Shown here in pieces: positions 33,915 to 42,880 of a stretch of DNA of 44,773 bases. The notes beneath the pieces were generated by a model, which saw only the letters and a list, made by a program, of their open reading frames with translations, had not been told where the DNA came from and searched no databases. Position numbers and translations under genes: made by a program. Every line of letters begins with the position of its first letter. Positions within the stretch are counted from its first letter, which is position 1. This DNA is from Bacteroidota bacterium (GTDB lineage Bacteria; Bacteroidota; Bacteroidia; Chitinophagales; Chitinophagaceae), in the NCBI GenBank assembly GCA_023429825.1, contig JAEZDC010000057.1, forward strand, positions 1-44,773. The letters run 5' to 3'.

Positions 33915-35057
33915 ATGAAAAATTACCTTATTTATACTTTGGTTACATCCTGGGATGAGCCACCTCGTGCAAGGCATCAAGTGACGAATGAATTGAAGGA
34001 AGAAGGAAAAGTATACTTCGTGGAGAGGAATAAGGTAGGAAGACCACGGATTGAATTAAAGGAGATCGAGAAGAATGTGATTTTGGTCACTCCATATTTC
34101 CCGGTTGTTTATAAAGTAAGATATCGAACACCGGGTTTGAATGAAATATACCATCACTGGCTTTTAAAGAAAATAAAAGGTCTTTCAATAGATTTTGAAA
34201 TGGTGATCAGCTTTGATTACACTGCCCATGCGATTCACCAATATTATGATAATGTGATTTTTTATTGTGCAGATGATAATGTTGGCTTTGGTAATTTCAA
34301 TCCTTTCTTTATAAATCAATATCACACAAAGACTGAAAGATTGGCAGCTGAAAAGGCGAGGGCATGCATTGTAACTTCCGATTATATGGGCGTGAAGATC
34401 GGCAACTACAACACGAATACACATGTGGTTCCTTTAGGAGCTCCATTGATTAACTATACAAACATTGCATATCCTTGTAAAGAAAAGGAATTGCCAACAT
34501 TAGGTATTGTCGGTTATCTCGATTATAACATGGACTTCACCTTGCTCTACCAGATATTAGAGAAATTCAGAACAATTTTTATTGGACCTGTTAGTGAAGC
34601 GAATAAACAGAAACTTGAAAAATATCCCAATGCAGAATTTGTGGGTCAGAAAACAGGATTGGAATTATATGAATGCCTCAGTAAAGTTGATGTCTGCATA
34701 GCGCCTTATGATGTTACTAAACTAAACAAAGGAGCTACTCCAAACAAGTTGTGGTTGTACCTGGCCTTGGGAAAACCGAGTGTGGTGACGAACATGCCAA
34801 ATATCAAAAATTGGGACTTTGGCGATAAACTCGTGTATAAATGTGACAATAAAGATTTTATCGCAAACTGTATACAGGCTTATACTGATGATAACTACGA
34901 ACTTTCTCTCAAACGTGTTGAATACGCAAAGAATAATAGCTGGAAAAACAGAATAGAAAAGATCAAGGAAATATTTTACCAGGCAAAAACTGATAATAAT
35001 TCGCTGAAGGTAAATACCGGCAGTTTAGAAGCGAATCTCGATATGAATCTTTTATAG
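33915..35057 (+). CDS. GT-B type glycosyltransferase (GT4-like)
   Basis: The 380-residue protein has the two-lobed GT-B look. The N-terminal lobe includes LVTSWDEPPRARHQVTNEL and VIFYCADDNVGF; the C-terminal lobe includes GIVGYLDYNMDFTLL, FVGQKTGLELYECLSKVDVCIAPYD, and GATPNKLWLYLALGKPSVV, the last being the donor-binding E/N-x7-K region in degenerate form. No signal or membrane helix is seen. It is the only glycosyltransferase inside the polysaccharide locus besides the initiating enzyme, so further transferases must come from elsewhere, possibly PssD/PssE at 4005-5012. Confidence 0.83.
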   Translation: MKNYLIYTLVTSWDEPPRARHQVTNELKEEGKVYFVERNKVGRPRIELKEIEKNVILVTPYFPVVYKVRYRTPGLNEIYHHWLLKKIKGLSIDFEMVISFDYTAHAIHQYYDNVIFYCADDNVGFGNFNPFFINQYHTKTERLAAEKARACIVTSDYMGVKIGNYNTNTHVVPLGAPLINYTNIAYPCKEKELPTLGIVGYLDYNMDFTLLYQILEKFRTIFIGPVSEANKQKLEKYPNAEFVGQKTGLELYECLSKVDVCIAPYDVTKLNKGATPNKLWLYLALGKPSVVTNMPNIKNWDFGDKLVYKCDNKDFIANCIQAYTDDNYELSLKRVEYAKNNSWKNRIEKIKEIFYQAKTDNNSLKVNTGSLEANLDMNLL

Positions 35058-35285
35058 GTGGGAAGAAATTCCCCTATTGATGGTTTTCAATAAAAGTTTT
35101 TCACCGAAGGAGAAAAAGCTACACTGCACTGTTATTCAAAAGGTATATACAAAGGAGTTAGAAGCATTCACTTACGAAGTAGTGATCTTTCTATTTGAAC
35201 TATCAGGATATGCTTCAATCTAACACTAAAGTTGGTACAAAAATTAGTTAATATAAGTATCTCATCATTCTCATAAATTTTCGTC

Positions 35286-36680
35286 ATGAACAGTCGCTAC
35301 AATAGCTTCTTTCAATTTCTTTTTACGTTTATTGATCTGTGGGGTATAAATATGGTGTACGTGGTGGCCTTGTTCTACTTTAAGTCACTGCCAGATATTC
35401 TGAATGATCCGGGTTCATACCTTTCCCTTTATATCGTTTGCAATATTGCATGGATGTTAAGCGCTGCAGCTACATCTATTTATATAAATACAAATTCATT
35501 TCGGTACAGTGTATTGGTAAAAAATACAATTGAGACCTACCTGGGATTCTTATTCTTCGTATTCGTTTATACGTATTTCGCACCCTTAAGTAATTCTGAA
35601 TATTTTGTTCTTTCACTTCTTGGGGGATTGGCAGCTACATTAGCTTTGAGTAGATTATTGTATTGGATTGCAGGGACCGCAATACGATTGCATGAAAAGT
35701 TTGTTAGAAAAGTTGTGGTAATAGGATATAACGACGTAGCAAAAAACCTGGTAGATCAATATTTATCAGGAAGTAAAAATATTTCTATCGAAGGCTTCTT
35801 TGAAGATTATGATAAAGTAAGTGAATTGTCAAAGTACCCGATAATCGGAAGCCCGCAGGACTGTTTAAAGTATGCAGTGGAGCATAAGATCTCGACGATC
35901 TATTCAACACTTCCTGCCAAAGACCATCCATATTTATATGAAATGGCAGAGCAGGCAGAGAATAATTTTATACGTTTCAAATTTGCTCCGGATCTTCAAA
36001 CCGGTATCAATAAGAATGTGCACGTTGACCTGTCTGATCACATTCCTATCATCTCATTGCGAAGGGAGCCATTAGATGACATCGCTAATAGAATAAAAAA
36101 GAGGCTATTCGATATTGTATTCAGCCTGTTTGTAATCGTTTTTATTTTGAGCTGGCTGATACCGATCATTGCAATACTGATCAAGCTTGATTCTAAAGGC
36201 CCGGTATTCTTCATCCAAAACCGATTGGGAAGAGATCTGAATAAGATCAGGGTTTTCAAGTTCAGATCGATGAGAACCACTGAAGCAGATAATCAATATA
36301 AGCAGGCAACGAAAGATGATCCACGGATCACAAAGCTTGGAAGAATTCTGCGTAAGACAAGTCTTGATGAACTGCCACAATTTTTTAATGTACTTCTGGG
36401 TAATATGAGTGTTGTTGGTCCAAGGCCACATCCACTTAAAATGAATGATGATTACAAGAAGATCATTGATAAATATATGATCCGTCACTTCCTTAAGCCA
36501 GGTATTACAGGTTGGGCACAGGTGAACGGATTCAGGGGTGAAACCAAAGACCTGAAAGATATCAAAGGCAGAATAGAACATGATATCTGGTATATGGAGA
36601 ACTGGACGCCATGGCTTGATCTGAAGATCATATTCCTTACGGTATATAATGTTATTAAAGGAGAAGAAAATGCCTACTAA
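35286..36680 (+). CDS. WcaJ-type polyprenyl-phosphate hexose-1-phosphate transferase
   Basis: The 464-residue enzyme starts the repeat unit by moving a sugar-1-phosphate to undecaprenyl phosphate. It has four N-terminal membrane helices, a CoA-binding-like middle domain (RKVVVIGYNDVAKNLVDQY near 140-160), and the catalytic domain from about residue 268: KRLFDIVFSLFVIVFILSWL, GPVFFIQNRLGRDLNKIRVFKFRSM, RKTSLDELPQFFNVLLGNMSVVGPRP and KPGITGWAQVNGFRG. A 228-base gap with no gene precedes it, holding only a short GGGAA-GAAA-TTCCC hairpin at 35060-35073, so it may have its own promoter. Its stop lies inside its terminator. Confidence 0.94.
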   Translation: MNSRYNSFFQFLFTFIDLWGINMVYVVALFYFKSLPDILNDPGSYLSLYIVCNIAWMLSAAATSIYINTNSFRYSVLVKNTIETYLGFLFFVFVYTYFAPLSNSEYFVLSLLGGLAATLALSRLLYWIAGTAIRLHEKFVRKVVVIGYNDVAKNLVDQYLSGSKNISIEGFFEDYDKVSELSKYPIIGSPQDCLKYAVEHKISTIYSTLPAKDHPYLYEMAEQAENNFIRFKFAPDLQTGINKNVHVDLSDHIPIISLRREPLDDIANRIKKRLFDIVFSLFVIVFILSWLIPIIAILIKLDSKGPVFFIQNRLGRDLNKIRVFKFRSMRTTEADNQYKQATKDDPRITKLGRILRKTSLDELPQFFNVLLGNMSVVGPRPHPLKMNDDYKKIIDKYMIRHFLKPGITGWAQVNGFRGETKDLKDIKGRIEHDIWYMENWTPWLDLKIIFLTVYNVIKGEENAY

Positions 36681-36695
36681 ACAGTAGGTTTTTTT
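36673..36695 (+). terminator. terminator containing the stop codon of the WcaJ-type gene
   Basis: CCTACT pairs with AGTAGG around AAAC, followed by TTTTTTT. The TAA at 36678-36680 overlaps the end of the left arm and the loop. Confidence 0.8.
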
Positions 36696-36765
36696 CTTTG
36701 TGATGTACTTCTATTTCCACAGTAACGCTTATCCGATTTTTATTTCCTACTGAAGAAAACTCGGT

Positions 36766-36777
36766 ATCGATATCGAT
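36766..36777. repeat. 12-bp perfect palindrome upstream of the GH10 gene
   Basis: ATCGATATCGAT is self-complementary and lies about 150 bases before the GH10 start. It might be an operator, but nothing else supports this. Confidence 0.4.
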
Positions 36778-36927
36778 TTAAACTTTACTGCTGCTTTCTT
36801 ATTGTCTTACAATATCCATTACAAGCTTTTTTTACTACTACTAAAAATGCCCGTTCTATTTTGTAAATAGTTTCTGGTTTGGCTCAATTTTTTATAATGG
36901 TTTGTGAAGAAATTTCAATTATCCATT

Positions 36928-38514
36928 ATGAAAAATATTCTACCAGTTTATGTGCTGATGGCAACCTCATTAATATTGGGAAGTTGCAAAAAAGAAAAGA
37001 TAGATGAATACACTGTTACTGCAGACACTACGGGAGTTTTAAAGAATGCTGCGTCGTTCCCTATAGGTGTCGGTGTAAGACTCGATCTCTTTAGAAATAA
37101 TCCTGCATATCTTTCTTTAGTAAAGTCGGAATTCAACAGTGTTACGTTCCAGAACGAGCTTAAACATTCTACGCTTGTTACTAGTAATGGAACTTATGAT
37201 TTTACAAGAGCTGATGAATTCGTTAGTCTTGCGCAATCTGCAGGAATGAGAATTCACGGGCATTCATTAGTTGGGTTCCAGGGAAACAATGCGGCTTATT
37301 TGTACTCACTCACAAACAATTCAAATGAAGTGAATGCAATTCTAAACCCGGGTTTTGAGCAGGGCAGCGGAAATACATTTTCTAACTGGACGACGCAAAT
37401 TGCACAAGGCGCAGTAGGAAGTTTCGAAGCGGTTCCTTCTGCGATCGTAGGTGGTTCAAGAGCTATGAAGGTTAACGTAACCACACCTGGGCAGTTTCAA
37501 TATTCCATGCAGGCGTATACCGATATCTTTCCGATACAGCCCGGAAGTTCCTATACATTATCTTTCTGGGCTAAGGCTGATGCGCACGGAAGTAGATTTA
37601 AAGCTGTTATTCAAAACACTACTTACCAGGAAAAAACATTTTTCCTTACTCAAAACTGGGAAAAATATACATGGGCTTTTACAGCTCCTGAATCATGGTT
37701 AGGTTTAAAGTTGCATTTTCCATTTGCGGGTAACTTCTATTTTGATTCGGTAGCACTACCTCGTCCTGTATCAGGAATTTTCAATATTGACAGAGCTAAG
37801 TTGGAAAACTCCATGAGAGATTTCATCACCACCACTGTCACCAGGTTCAAAGGTAAAATTGCTTCATGGGATGTAGTTAATGAGCCCTTAGAAACCGGTA
37901 CAGGTGCTTTAAGAACAAAGCCAAGAACGGAAGTATTAAATAACGAGAAGTTTTACTGGGGTGAACATTTAGGCAGAGATTACATTGCCAATGCCTTCAG
38001 GTATGCCAACCAGGCTGATCCTTCTGCAGAGTTATATATTAATGAAGAAGCACTGGAATCTGATCGAGTGAAAGTTGATTCAATGGTGAGTTTAGTGAAT
38101 TCTTTAAAAGCCCAGGGTGTACCAATCCATGGAATTGGATTACAAATGCACCTCACTTTGAAGAATGATCGCAGTGCAATTGAGAATGCTTTGCAAAAAC
38201 TGGCAGCTACCGGTTTAAAGATCAGGATATCAGAAATGGACATAAGAATGAACCCATGGAATCTTGCTGATTTCAAAGCAGCAGACGATCAGATCATTGC
38301 TCAAAGAGATCTATATCGGTTCGTAATCGATTCTTACTATAAATATGTTCCGGCAGCTCAAAGATCAGGTGTGACTGTTTGGGATTTCAGCGATAAACAT
38401 AGCTGGGTGGTTACTACGCAAGGCAAAATTGATTTTCCTGCTTTGTATGATGCGAATTATCAAAAGAAACCTGCTTACTATGCATTGTTATTAGGCTTAA
38501 AGAAAAATCAGTAG
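36928..38514 (+). CDS. GH10-like glycoside hydrolase lipoprotein with inserted CBM
   Basis: The 528-residue protein has a lipoprotein signal (MKNILPVYVLMATSLILGSC). The GH10 fold is split: residues about 45-130 give its first strands, residues about 140-276 form a CBM4/9-like jelly-roll (NPGFEQGSGNTFSNWTT...FYFDSVALPRP), and the rest completes the barrel. The acid/base E319 (WDVVNEP) and nucleophile E436 (KIRISEMDIRM) are present, as are GIGLQMHL and TVWDFSDKHSW. However, the usual ENxMKW reads QNELKH (75-80) and the usual GHTLVWH reads GHSLVGF (111-117), so glycone-side residues are altered. It may not be a xylanase; processing of the local exopolysaccharide is inferred from context. The ATG at 36928 gives the cleanest signal; a GTG lies eight codons upstream. 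Confidence 0.88.
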   Translation: MKNILPVYVLMATSLILGSCKKEKIDEYTVTADTTGVLKNAASFPIGVGVRLDLFRNNPAYLSLVKSEFNSVTFQNELKHSTLVTSNGTYDFTRADEFVSLAQSAGMRIHGHSLVGFQGNNAAYLYSLTNNSNEVNAILNPGFEQGSGNTFSNWTTQIAQGAVGSFEAVPSAIVGGSRAMKVNVTTPGQFQYSMQAYTDIFPIQPGSSYTLSFWAKADAHGSRFKAVIQNTTYQEKTFFLTQNWEKYTWAFTAPESWLGLKLHFPFAGNFYFDSVALPRPVSGIFNIDRAKLENSMRDFITTTVTRFKGKIASWDVVNEPLETGTGALRTKPRTEVLNNEKFYWGEHLGRDYIANAFRYANQADPSAELYINEEALESDRVKVDSMVSLVNSLKAQGVPIHGIGLQMHLTLKNDRSAIENALQKLAATGLKIRISEMDIRMNPWNLADFKAADDQIIAQRDLYRFVIDSYYKYVPAAQRSGVTVWDFSDKHSWVVTTQGKIDFPALYDANYQKKPAYYALLLGLKKNQ

Positions 38515-38536
38515 GATTGATAGTAATAGCGAATTA

Positions 38537-38566
38537 AAAAGCCTTGAGAATATCAAGGCTTTTGTT
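38537..38566. terminator. bidirectional terminator between the GH10 and pafA genes
   Basis: AAAAGCCTTGA pairs perfectly with TCAAGGCTTTT around GAATA, with T-rich sequence after it on the plus strand and on the minus strand (after the preceding A-run is read in reverse). It serves both converging genes. Confidence 0.88.
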
Positions 38567-38569
38567 TTA

Positions 38570-40189
38570 TTATTTTATTACTTCTTCTATTACTTGTCCA
38601 ACACAGCCACTTGGCATTTGTATTTTTAAAAGAGCGGCTAACGTAGGCGCAATATCAGTCATATAGACTTCTTTATTGCTTTTACCTTGTTTGATTCCCC
38701 ATCCATACCATAGCAAAGGAATATGTGCATCATAAGCATACCATACTCCATGAGAAGTGCCTTTAGACCAGCCATCGTACCATTGTGGCTTATAGTTAAA
38801 TTGAATATCACCACTCAATTTCTGGTTATATCCATTTGCCATCATGTTCTTAAGCTGTCCAGGTATAGGAGCGGATGAAAGATCGGTTAATTCAAAAGCG
38901 TTGGCAATAAAAGGTTGTTTAAGAAGATACTTTATAACAAAGCTTGTTAGCTGTATTTTATTACTTTCAGTTACTACCTCGTCATTATAATATACTTGAT
39001 AGTTAATGATCTTGCTTACCGCATTTTTTAAATTGAACTGTTTCTCGATTTCAGCATTCAATTGCTTCTGGATCTCAGCATCGTCATAAGTTCCTGCTGG
39101 TATTTTATTGTCGTTCAAAAAACCAGGAACATGTGCAGCGCCATGATCAGCGGTCAAGAAAACTGTATATTGATTCTTTCCAACTTTTTGGTCCAGGTAA
39201 TTGAAGAATGAAGCAAGATCAGCATCTAATCTTAAATATGTGTCTTCAACCTCAATACTGTTAGGCCCGAACTCATGGCCTATATAATCTGTTCCCGAAA
39301 AACTAACTGCTAGAAAATCTGTTATCCCATCGTTGCCTAGTTTCTCGCCTTCGATAGCAGCTTTAGCCATATCAACGGTAAGTGTTAAACCTTGTGGCGT
39401 ATATCGTAAACTATTGTACTTGTCTTTTGTGATCGTACTTGTAATATGCGGGAATGTATTATCCTCACCCGGAACGATATTTTCATAACGCTGGCTGTCT
39501 GCTGTACTTTGTAAATAAGTATTGATAGGATATAAGGTGTTCCAGTTTTGTTGCAAATATTTATCTGCTAATTTTTTATCGTTAAAGTCTTTTGCCCACT
39601 GGGGAAGATCATTCATATAATAAGTGCTGGAAACAAATCCTCCGATCGCATTGTCATACCAATAAGCTGAATTAGCAGAATGACCTGCCGGTAATATAGA
39701 ACCACGATCTTTAAAAGCAATGCCCACAACTTTTGATTGGAAATTGGTAGCCAATCGCAATTCATCTGTAATAGTTGTAGCCCACATATTTCTGGGCGAC
39801 ATTTTTCCTGCAGTGGAATTACTCCCAACAGTAGAAACAGAATTGTCTTCAGTGCAATAAACATTGCGGTTTAATTCTTTGCTGAACCAATAGTTACCCA
39901 TGATGCCATGAACGGCAGGAACAGATCCGGTATACACGCTTGCATGACCTGCTGCAGTATAGGTAGGCGTGTAAGGAATAAAAGTATTCTCACAATTAAA
40001 ACCGCCATTCATCATTCGTTTGAATCCCCCTTCACCATACCGGTGGTAATAGCGGTATAAGTAATCCCATCGCATCTGATCAACCACGATCCCTATAACC
40101 AATTTAGGTCGTGATAGTTGACCAGTTTTAATTTGAGCAGCAGCAGAAAGGCAAATAAGTAACGAGGCGAATGCAAAAATTTTTTTCAT
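38570..40189 (-). CDS. pafA: PafA-type alkaline phosphatase
   Basis: The 539-residue protein has a signal peptide (MKKIFAFASLLICLSAAAQ) and the PafA active site. The nucleophile Thr is in YTPTYTAAGHA (about T78), the metal Asp in VIGIVVDQMRWDY, the substrate-binding Asn in GIMGNYWF, Lys and Arg in AFKDRGSILPAGH, and metal ligands in SFSGTDYIGHEFGP, TADHGAAHVPG and the C-terminal GTSHG. This calcium/zinc family secretes phosphate from organic phosphomonoesters in the periplasm and is widespread in Bacteroidota. I use the ATG at 40189 rather than a GTG two codons upstream. Confidence 0.94.
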   Translation of the reverse strand: MKKIFAFASLLICLSAAAQIKTGQLSRPKLVIGIVVDQMRWDYLYRYYHRYGEGGFKRMMNGGFNCENTFIPYTPTYTAAGHASVYTGSVPAVHGIMGNYWFSKELNRNVYCTEDNSVSTVGSNSTAGKMSPRNMWATTITDELRLATNFQSKVVGIAFKDRGSILPAGHSANSAYWYDNAIGGFVSSTYYMNDLPQWAKDFNDKKLADKYLQQNWNTLYPINTYLQSTADSQRYENIVPGEDNTFPHITSTITKDKYNSLRYTPQGLTLTVDMAKAAIEGEKLGNDGITDFLAVSFSGTDYIGHEFGPNSIEVEDTYLRLDADLASFFNYLDQKVGKNQYTVFLTADHGAAHVPGFLNDNKIPAGTYDDAEIQKQLNAEIEKQFNLKNAVSKIINYQVYYNDEVVTESNKIQLTSFVIKYLLKQPFIANAFELTDLSSAPIPGQLKNMMANGYNQKLSGDIQFNYKPQWYDGWSKGTSHGVWYAYDAHIPLLWYGWGIKQGKSNKEVYMTDIAPTLAALLKIQMPSGCVGQVIEEVIK

Positions 40190-40307
40190 GTACACCGTTT
40201 GGAGGCAGTGAAATTAAATCACAATTGTTACTCAAGGATTATTTAAGTCAAATTTATTACAGCTTCAGAAAGGCCTTATTGTTGCATAGGTGGCAAAAAG
40301 AGCCTAA

Positions 40308-40550
40308 ATGGAGTCTGAAATAGGTTCTGTTTTTTTCAATGGAATAATTTGCCTGGCTACGGTGATACTGCTTTGCTGGCTGGAAATTTTCCTCCTGAAG
40401 CGTAGCCGGGTGCTTGGATTATTTATTAATACAGCATCTAAAACCAAACTTCTCAATTTCAAGATACTGCTCTTCATTTTTAACTTATTTGTACTGATCA
40501 CCGTTTTGTATCTTCAATATTCATTGACAGGTGAAGGTCTGTTACAATAA
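40308..40550 (+). CDS. small two-helix membrane protein, unknown
   Basis: This 80-residue protein starts at an ATG and has two clear hydrophobic helices (FFNGIICLATVILLCWLEIF and FKILLFIFNLFVLITVLYLQ) joined by a basic loop (LLKRSRVLGLFINTASKTK). The Lys/Arg-rich loop between helices predicts both ends outside. I recognise no family. Its stop lies six bases before the next gene, which supports real translation and cotranscription. It may still be an open frame in a spacer. Confidence 0.5.
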   Translation: MESEIGSVFFNGIICLATVILLCWLEIFLLKRSRVLGLFINTASKTKLLNFKILLFIFNLFVLITVLYLQYSLTGEGLLQ

Positions 40551-40556
40551 TTGCTT

Positions 40557-41369
40557 ATGAAGAATATTTTCTTTTCAGTGATACTTTTTTCGAGTATTTC
40601 TGTTACCGCTCAAATTGATTCGCTGATAAGTGCAGAAAGAAGGTTTGCCAAATACGCTTTAGACGTTAATACTAAAGAAGCCTTCTTAAAATTTATGGAT
40701 ACCAATGCCATAGTATTTAATAAAGGTGTGATTGAAAATGCAGTTGAGAGTTGGAGTAACAGGAAGGTTAATCCTGCTAAGTTGATCTGGGAGCCTGCGT
40801 ATGCAATTTTATCTGCATCAAAAGATATAGGTATAACTACCGGGCCTTGGTGGTATAAGCAAACAATGCAGGATACTGTTTTAGCACAAGGTCATTTCGC
40901 GACGGTATGGCATAAGACTTCAGCAGGCGAGTGGAAGTGGATAGTTGATCTCGGAATTGACCACGATCAAAAGAATTCTCCTGTTTCAAATGTGAATGCG
41001 ATTGCATTAACTCAACTCACCAAATTTTCTTTGGATGCAAAGAGCCTGATGCATCAGGCAGAAGCCAACCTGATAAAGGATTATACAGCAAACGGAAAAC
41101 AGGCTTTTGCAAAAGTGGCAGACGATAATCTTTGGTTTAATAAAAATGGTGCGTATCCTTCTTATACTTTAGGTGAATTGAGTACTGCAGTAAATAATAT
41201 TCCTGATGGTATTGAGTTTAAAATGGCCGGATCAGGTATTTCAAAGGAAGGTGACCTTGGATATGTATATGGCTATGCATCTTTAAATGGGAAAACAGAG
41301 AATTATTTAAGAGTCTGGAAACGAGCAGGTAGAAAGTGGACTTTGATATTGCAAACTCTTACTATATAA
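40557..41369 (+). CDS. secreted protein with two SnoaL/DUF4440-like domains
   Basis: The 270-residue protein has a signal peptide (MKNIFFSVILFSSISVTAQ) and then two NTF2-like halves. The first (about 22-135) contains LISAERRFAKYALDVNTKEA, the DUF4440 opening, and GHFATVWHKTSAGEWKWIVDLGIDH. The second (about 155-270) contains FAKVADDNLWFNKNGAYPSYT and YGYASLNGKTENYLRVWKRA. The domain is a small cone-shaped fold used for many ligands and reactions, so no activity can be named. It is periplasmic or secreted. Confidence 0.8.
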   Translation: MKNIFFSVILFSSISVTAQIDSLISAERRFAKYALDVNTKEAFLKFMDTNAIVFNKGVIENAVESWSNRKVNPAKLIWEPAYAILSASKDIGITTGPWWYKQTMQDTVLAQGHFATVWHKTSAGEWKWIVDLGIDHDQKNSPVSNVNAIALTQLTKFSLDAKSLMHQAEANLIKDYTANGKQAFAKVADDNLWFNKNGAYPSYTLGELSTAVNNIPDGIEFKMAGSGISKEGDLGYVYGYASLNGKTENYLRVWKRAGRKWTLILQTLTI

Positions 41370-41404
41370 GATCGATTAACATCTTTCCTTTGAATGCAAA
41401 ACCT

Positions 41405-41412
41405 TAATTTTG
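41405..41412 (+). promoter_or_regulatory. possible -7 element upstream of the acyltransferase gene
   Basis: TAATTTTG matches TAnnTTTG, about 118 bases before the start codon. The nearest TTG is only 12 bases upstream, so the -33 element is weak. The dispersed repeat copy B would lie in the leader. Confidence 0.35.
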
Positions 41413-41458
41413 CGGCAATTTTAAAGCAGGCGCTTGTGCCACGTAGTTCGGAACCTTG

Positions 41459-41520
41459 AAGTGAGTGACACAACAGGCGATGCCATAGAAAACTACAGCT
41501 TGTAACATAATCTTTATAAA
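41459..41520 (+). repeat. copy B of the dispersed intergenic repeat
   Basis: GAGTGACACAACAGGCGATG, then CTACAGCTTGTAACATAA and TTTATAAA, share CTACAGCT-GTAACATAA and TTTATAAA with the copy at 44150-44220 in the same order and nearly the same spacing. It ends nine bases before the start codon. Confidence 0.75.
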
Positions 41521-41529
41521 ACAAAAAGT

Positions 41530-42789
41530 ATGGCGGATATTTTTGAGAAACTGGTAAAGAATTACGGTCCTATAGGCCAACATCGTGAAAGAGCGCATGG
41601 ATATTTTGCATTTCCAAAGCTTGAAGGCGAGATCGGTAGCAGGATGAAATTCCGTGGTAAAGAAATGATCGTTTGGAGCCTCAATAATTATTTAGGCCTT
41701 GCGAATCATCCTGAAGTGAGGAAGATAGATGCGGATGCTTCTGTTCAATATGGATTAGCGCTGCCAATGGGTGCAAGAATGATGAGTGGTAATTCAAATT
41801 ATCATGAACAACTGGAAGCTGAACTTGCAGCTTTTGAAGCTAAGGAAGATGCGATACTGATGAATTACGGTTACCAGGGCATCATGAGTGCGATAGATGC
41901 GATTTGTGGCAGGCATGATGTGATCGTTTACGATGCAGAGAGCCATGCATGTATCATTGATGGGTTGCGTTTACATCCTGGTCATAGGTATGTGTTCAAG
42001 CACAACGATATGGAGGATTTCGAAAAGCAGCTCCAGAGATCCACTCAATTGATAGAGAAGCAAAAGACAGGTGGGATACTGGTTATCACAGAAGGTGTGT
42101 TTGGAATGGCGGGAGACCAGGGTAAACTGAAAGATATTTGCGATTTGAAAAAGAAATATGATTTCAGGCTTTTGGTAGATGATGCACATGGTTTCGGTAC
42201 ACTCGGAACAACCGGTGCAGGTGCAGGCGAAGAGCAAGGATGCCAGGATGATATCGATCTGTATTTCTCAACATTTGCAAAATCAATGGCTAGCATCGGC
42301 GCATTCTTGGCGGGGCCAAGAGTGATCATCGATTACATCCGTTATAATATCCGTTCGCAGATATTCGCTAAGAGTTTACCAATGCCTATTGTGTTAGGTA
42401 ATCTCAAAAGATTAGAACTGCTGAAAACACAACCTCAGTTAAAAGAGAAGTTGTGGGAGAACGCAAGAAAATTGCAGAGCGGTTTGAAAGAAAGAGGTTT
42501 TGATATTGGTAAAACAGATTCACCTGTTACACCGATCTATATGAAAGGTGGTGTGGAAGAAGCCACGGCAATGGTAATGGATCTCAGGGAGAATTATGGA
42601 ATATTCTGCTCGATTGTTGTATACCCGGTTATTCCTAAAGGCCACATTATCTATCGCCTGATCCCAACGGCTGCGCATACCGATGACGATATCCAGCAAA
42701 CGCTTAAAGCTTTCAGTGAAACCAAAGCTAAGCTCGATGCCGGAGCTTATAAAGTGGAAGCAATTCCTGATATGGCTGAATCAAGATAA
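41530..42789 (+). CDS. serine palmitoyltransferase-like PLP acyltransferase
   Basis: The 419-residue enzyme belongs to the alpha-oxoamine synthase family (serine palmitoyltransferase, Kbl, BioF, HemA/ALAS). It shows WSLNNYLGLANHPEVRK, MSGNSNYHEQLEAELAAFE, LLVDDAHGFGTLGTTGAG, and the PLP lysine K251 in FSTFAKSMASIGAFLAGP. In Bacteroidota this branch usually makes 3-ketosphinganine from serine and an acyl thioester, but the cysteate acyltransferase of sulfonolipid (capnine) synthesis is a close relative, and I cannot separate them by eye. It is cytoplasmic, possibly membrane-associated, and monocistronic, with a terminator 32 bases downstream. Confidence 0.88.
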   Translation: MADIFEKLVKNYGPIGQHRERAHGYFAFPKLEGEIGSRMKFRGKEMIVWSLNNYLGLANHPEVRKIDADASVQYGLALPMGARMMSGNSNYHEQLEAELAAFEAKEDAILMNYGYQGIMSAIDAICGRHDVIVYDAESHACIIDGLRLHPGHRYVFKHNDMEDFEKQLQRSTQLIEKQKTGGILVITEGVFGMAGDQGKLKDICDLKKKYDFRLLVDDAHGFGTLGTTGAGAGEEQGCQDDIDLYFSTFAKSMASIGAFLAGPRVIIDYIRYNIRSQIFAKSLPMPIVLGNLKRLELLKTQPQLKEKLWENARKLQSGLKERGFDIGKTDSPVTPIYMKGGVEEATAMVMDLRENYGIFCSIVVYPVIPKGHIIYRLIPTAAHTDDDIQQTLKAFSETKAKLDAGAYKVEAIPDMAESR

Positions 42790-42820
42790 TTTGAAACATG
42801 TATTTTTTATAAACCTTCTC

Positions 42821-42848
42821 CCACGAGAAGGTTTTTTATTTCAATAAC
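42821..42848 (+). terminator. terminator of the acyltransferase gene
   Basis: AAACCTTCTC pairs with GAGAAGGTTT around CCAC and is followed by TTTT. Confidence 0.92.
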
Positions 42849-42880
42849 TGGACAAAAAGATTTTTATTTTTATTGATATC

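Noticed and set aside
35058..35285. Possible terminator (GGGAA-GAAA-TTCCC) after the glycosyltransferase gene
   Set aside because: The stem has only five pairs and no T-tract follows, so a terminator call is not supported.
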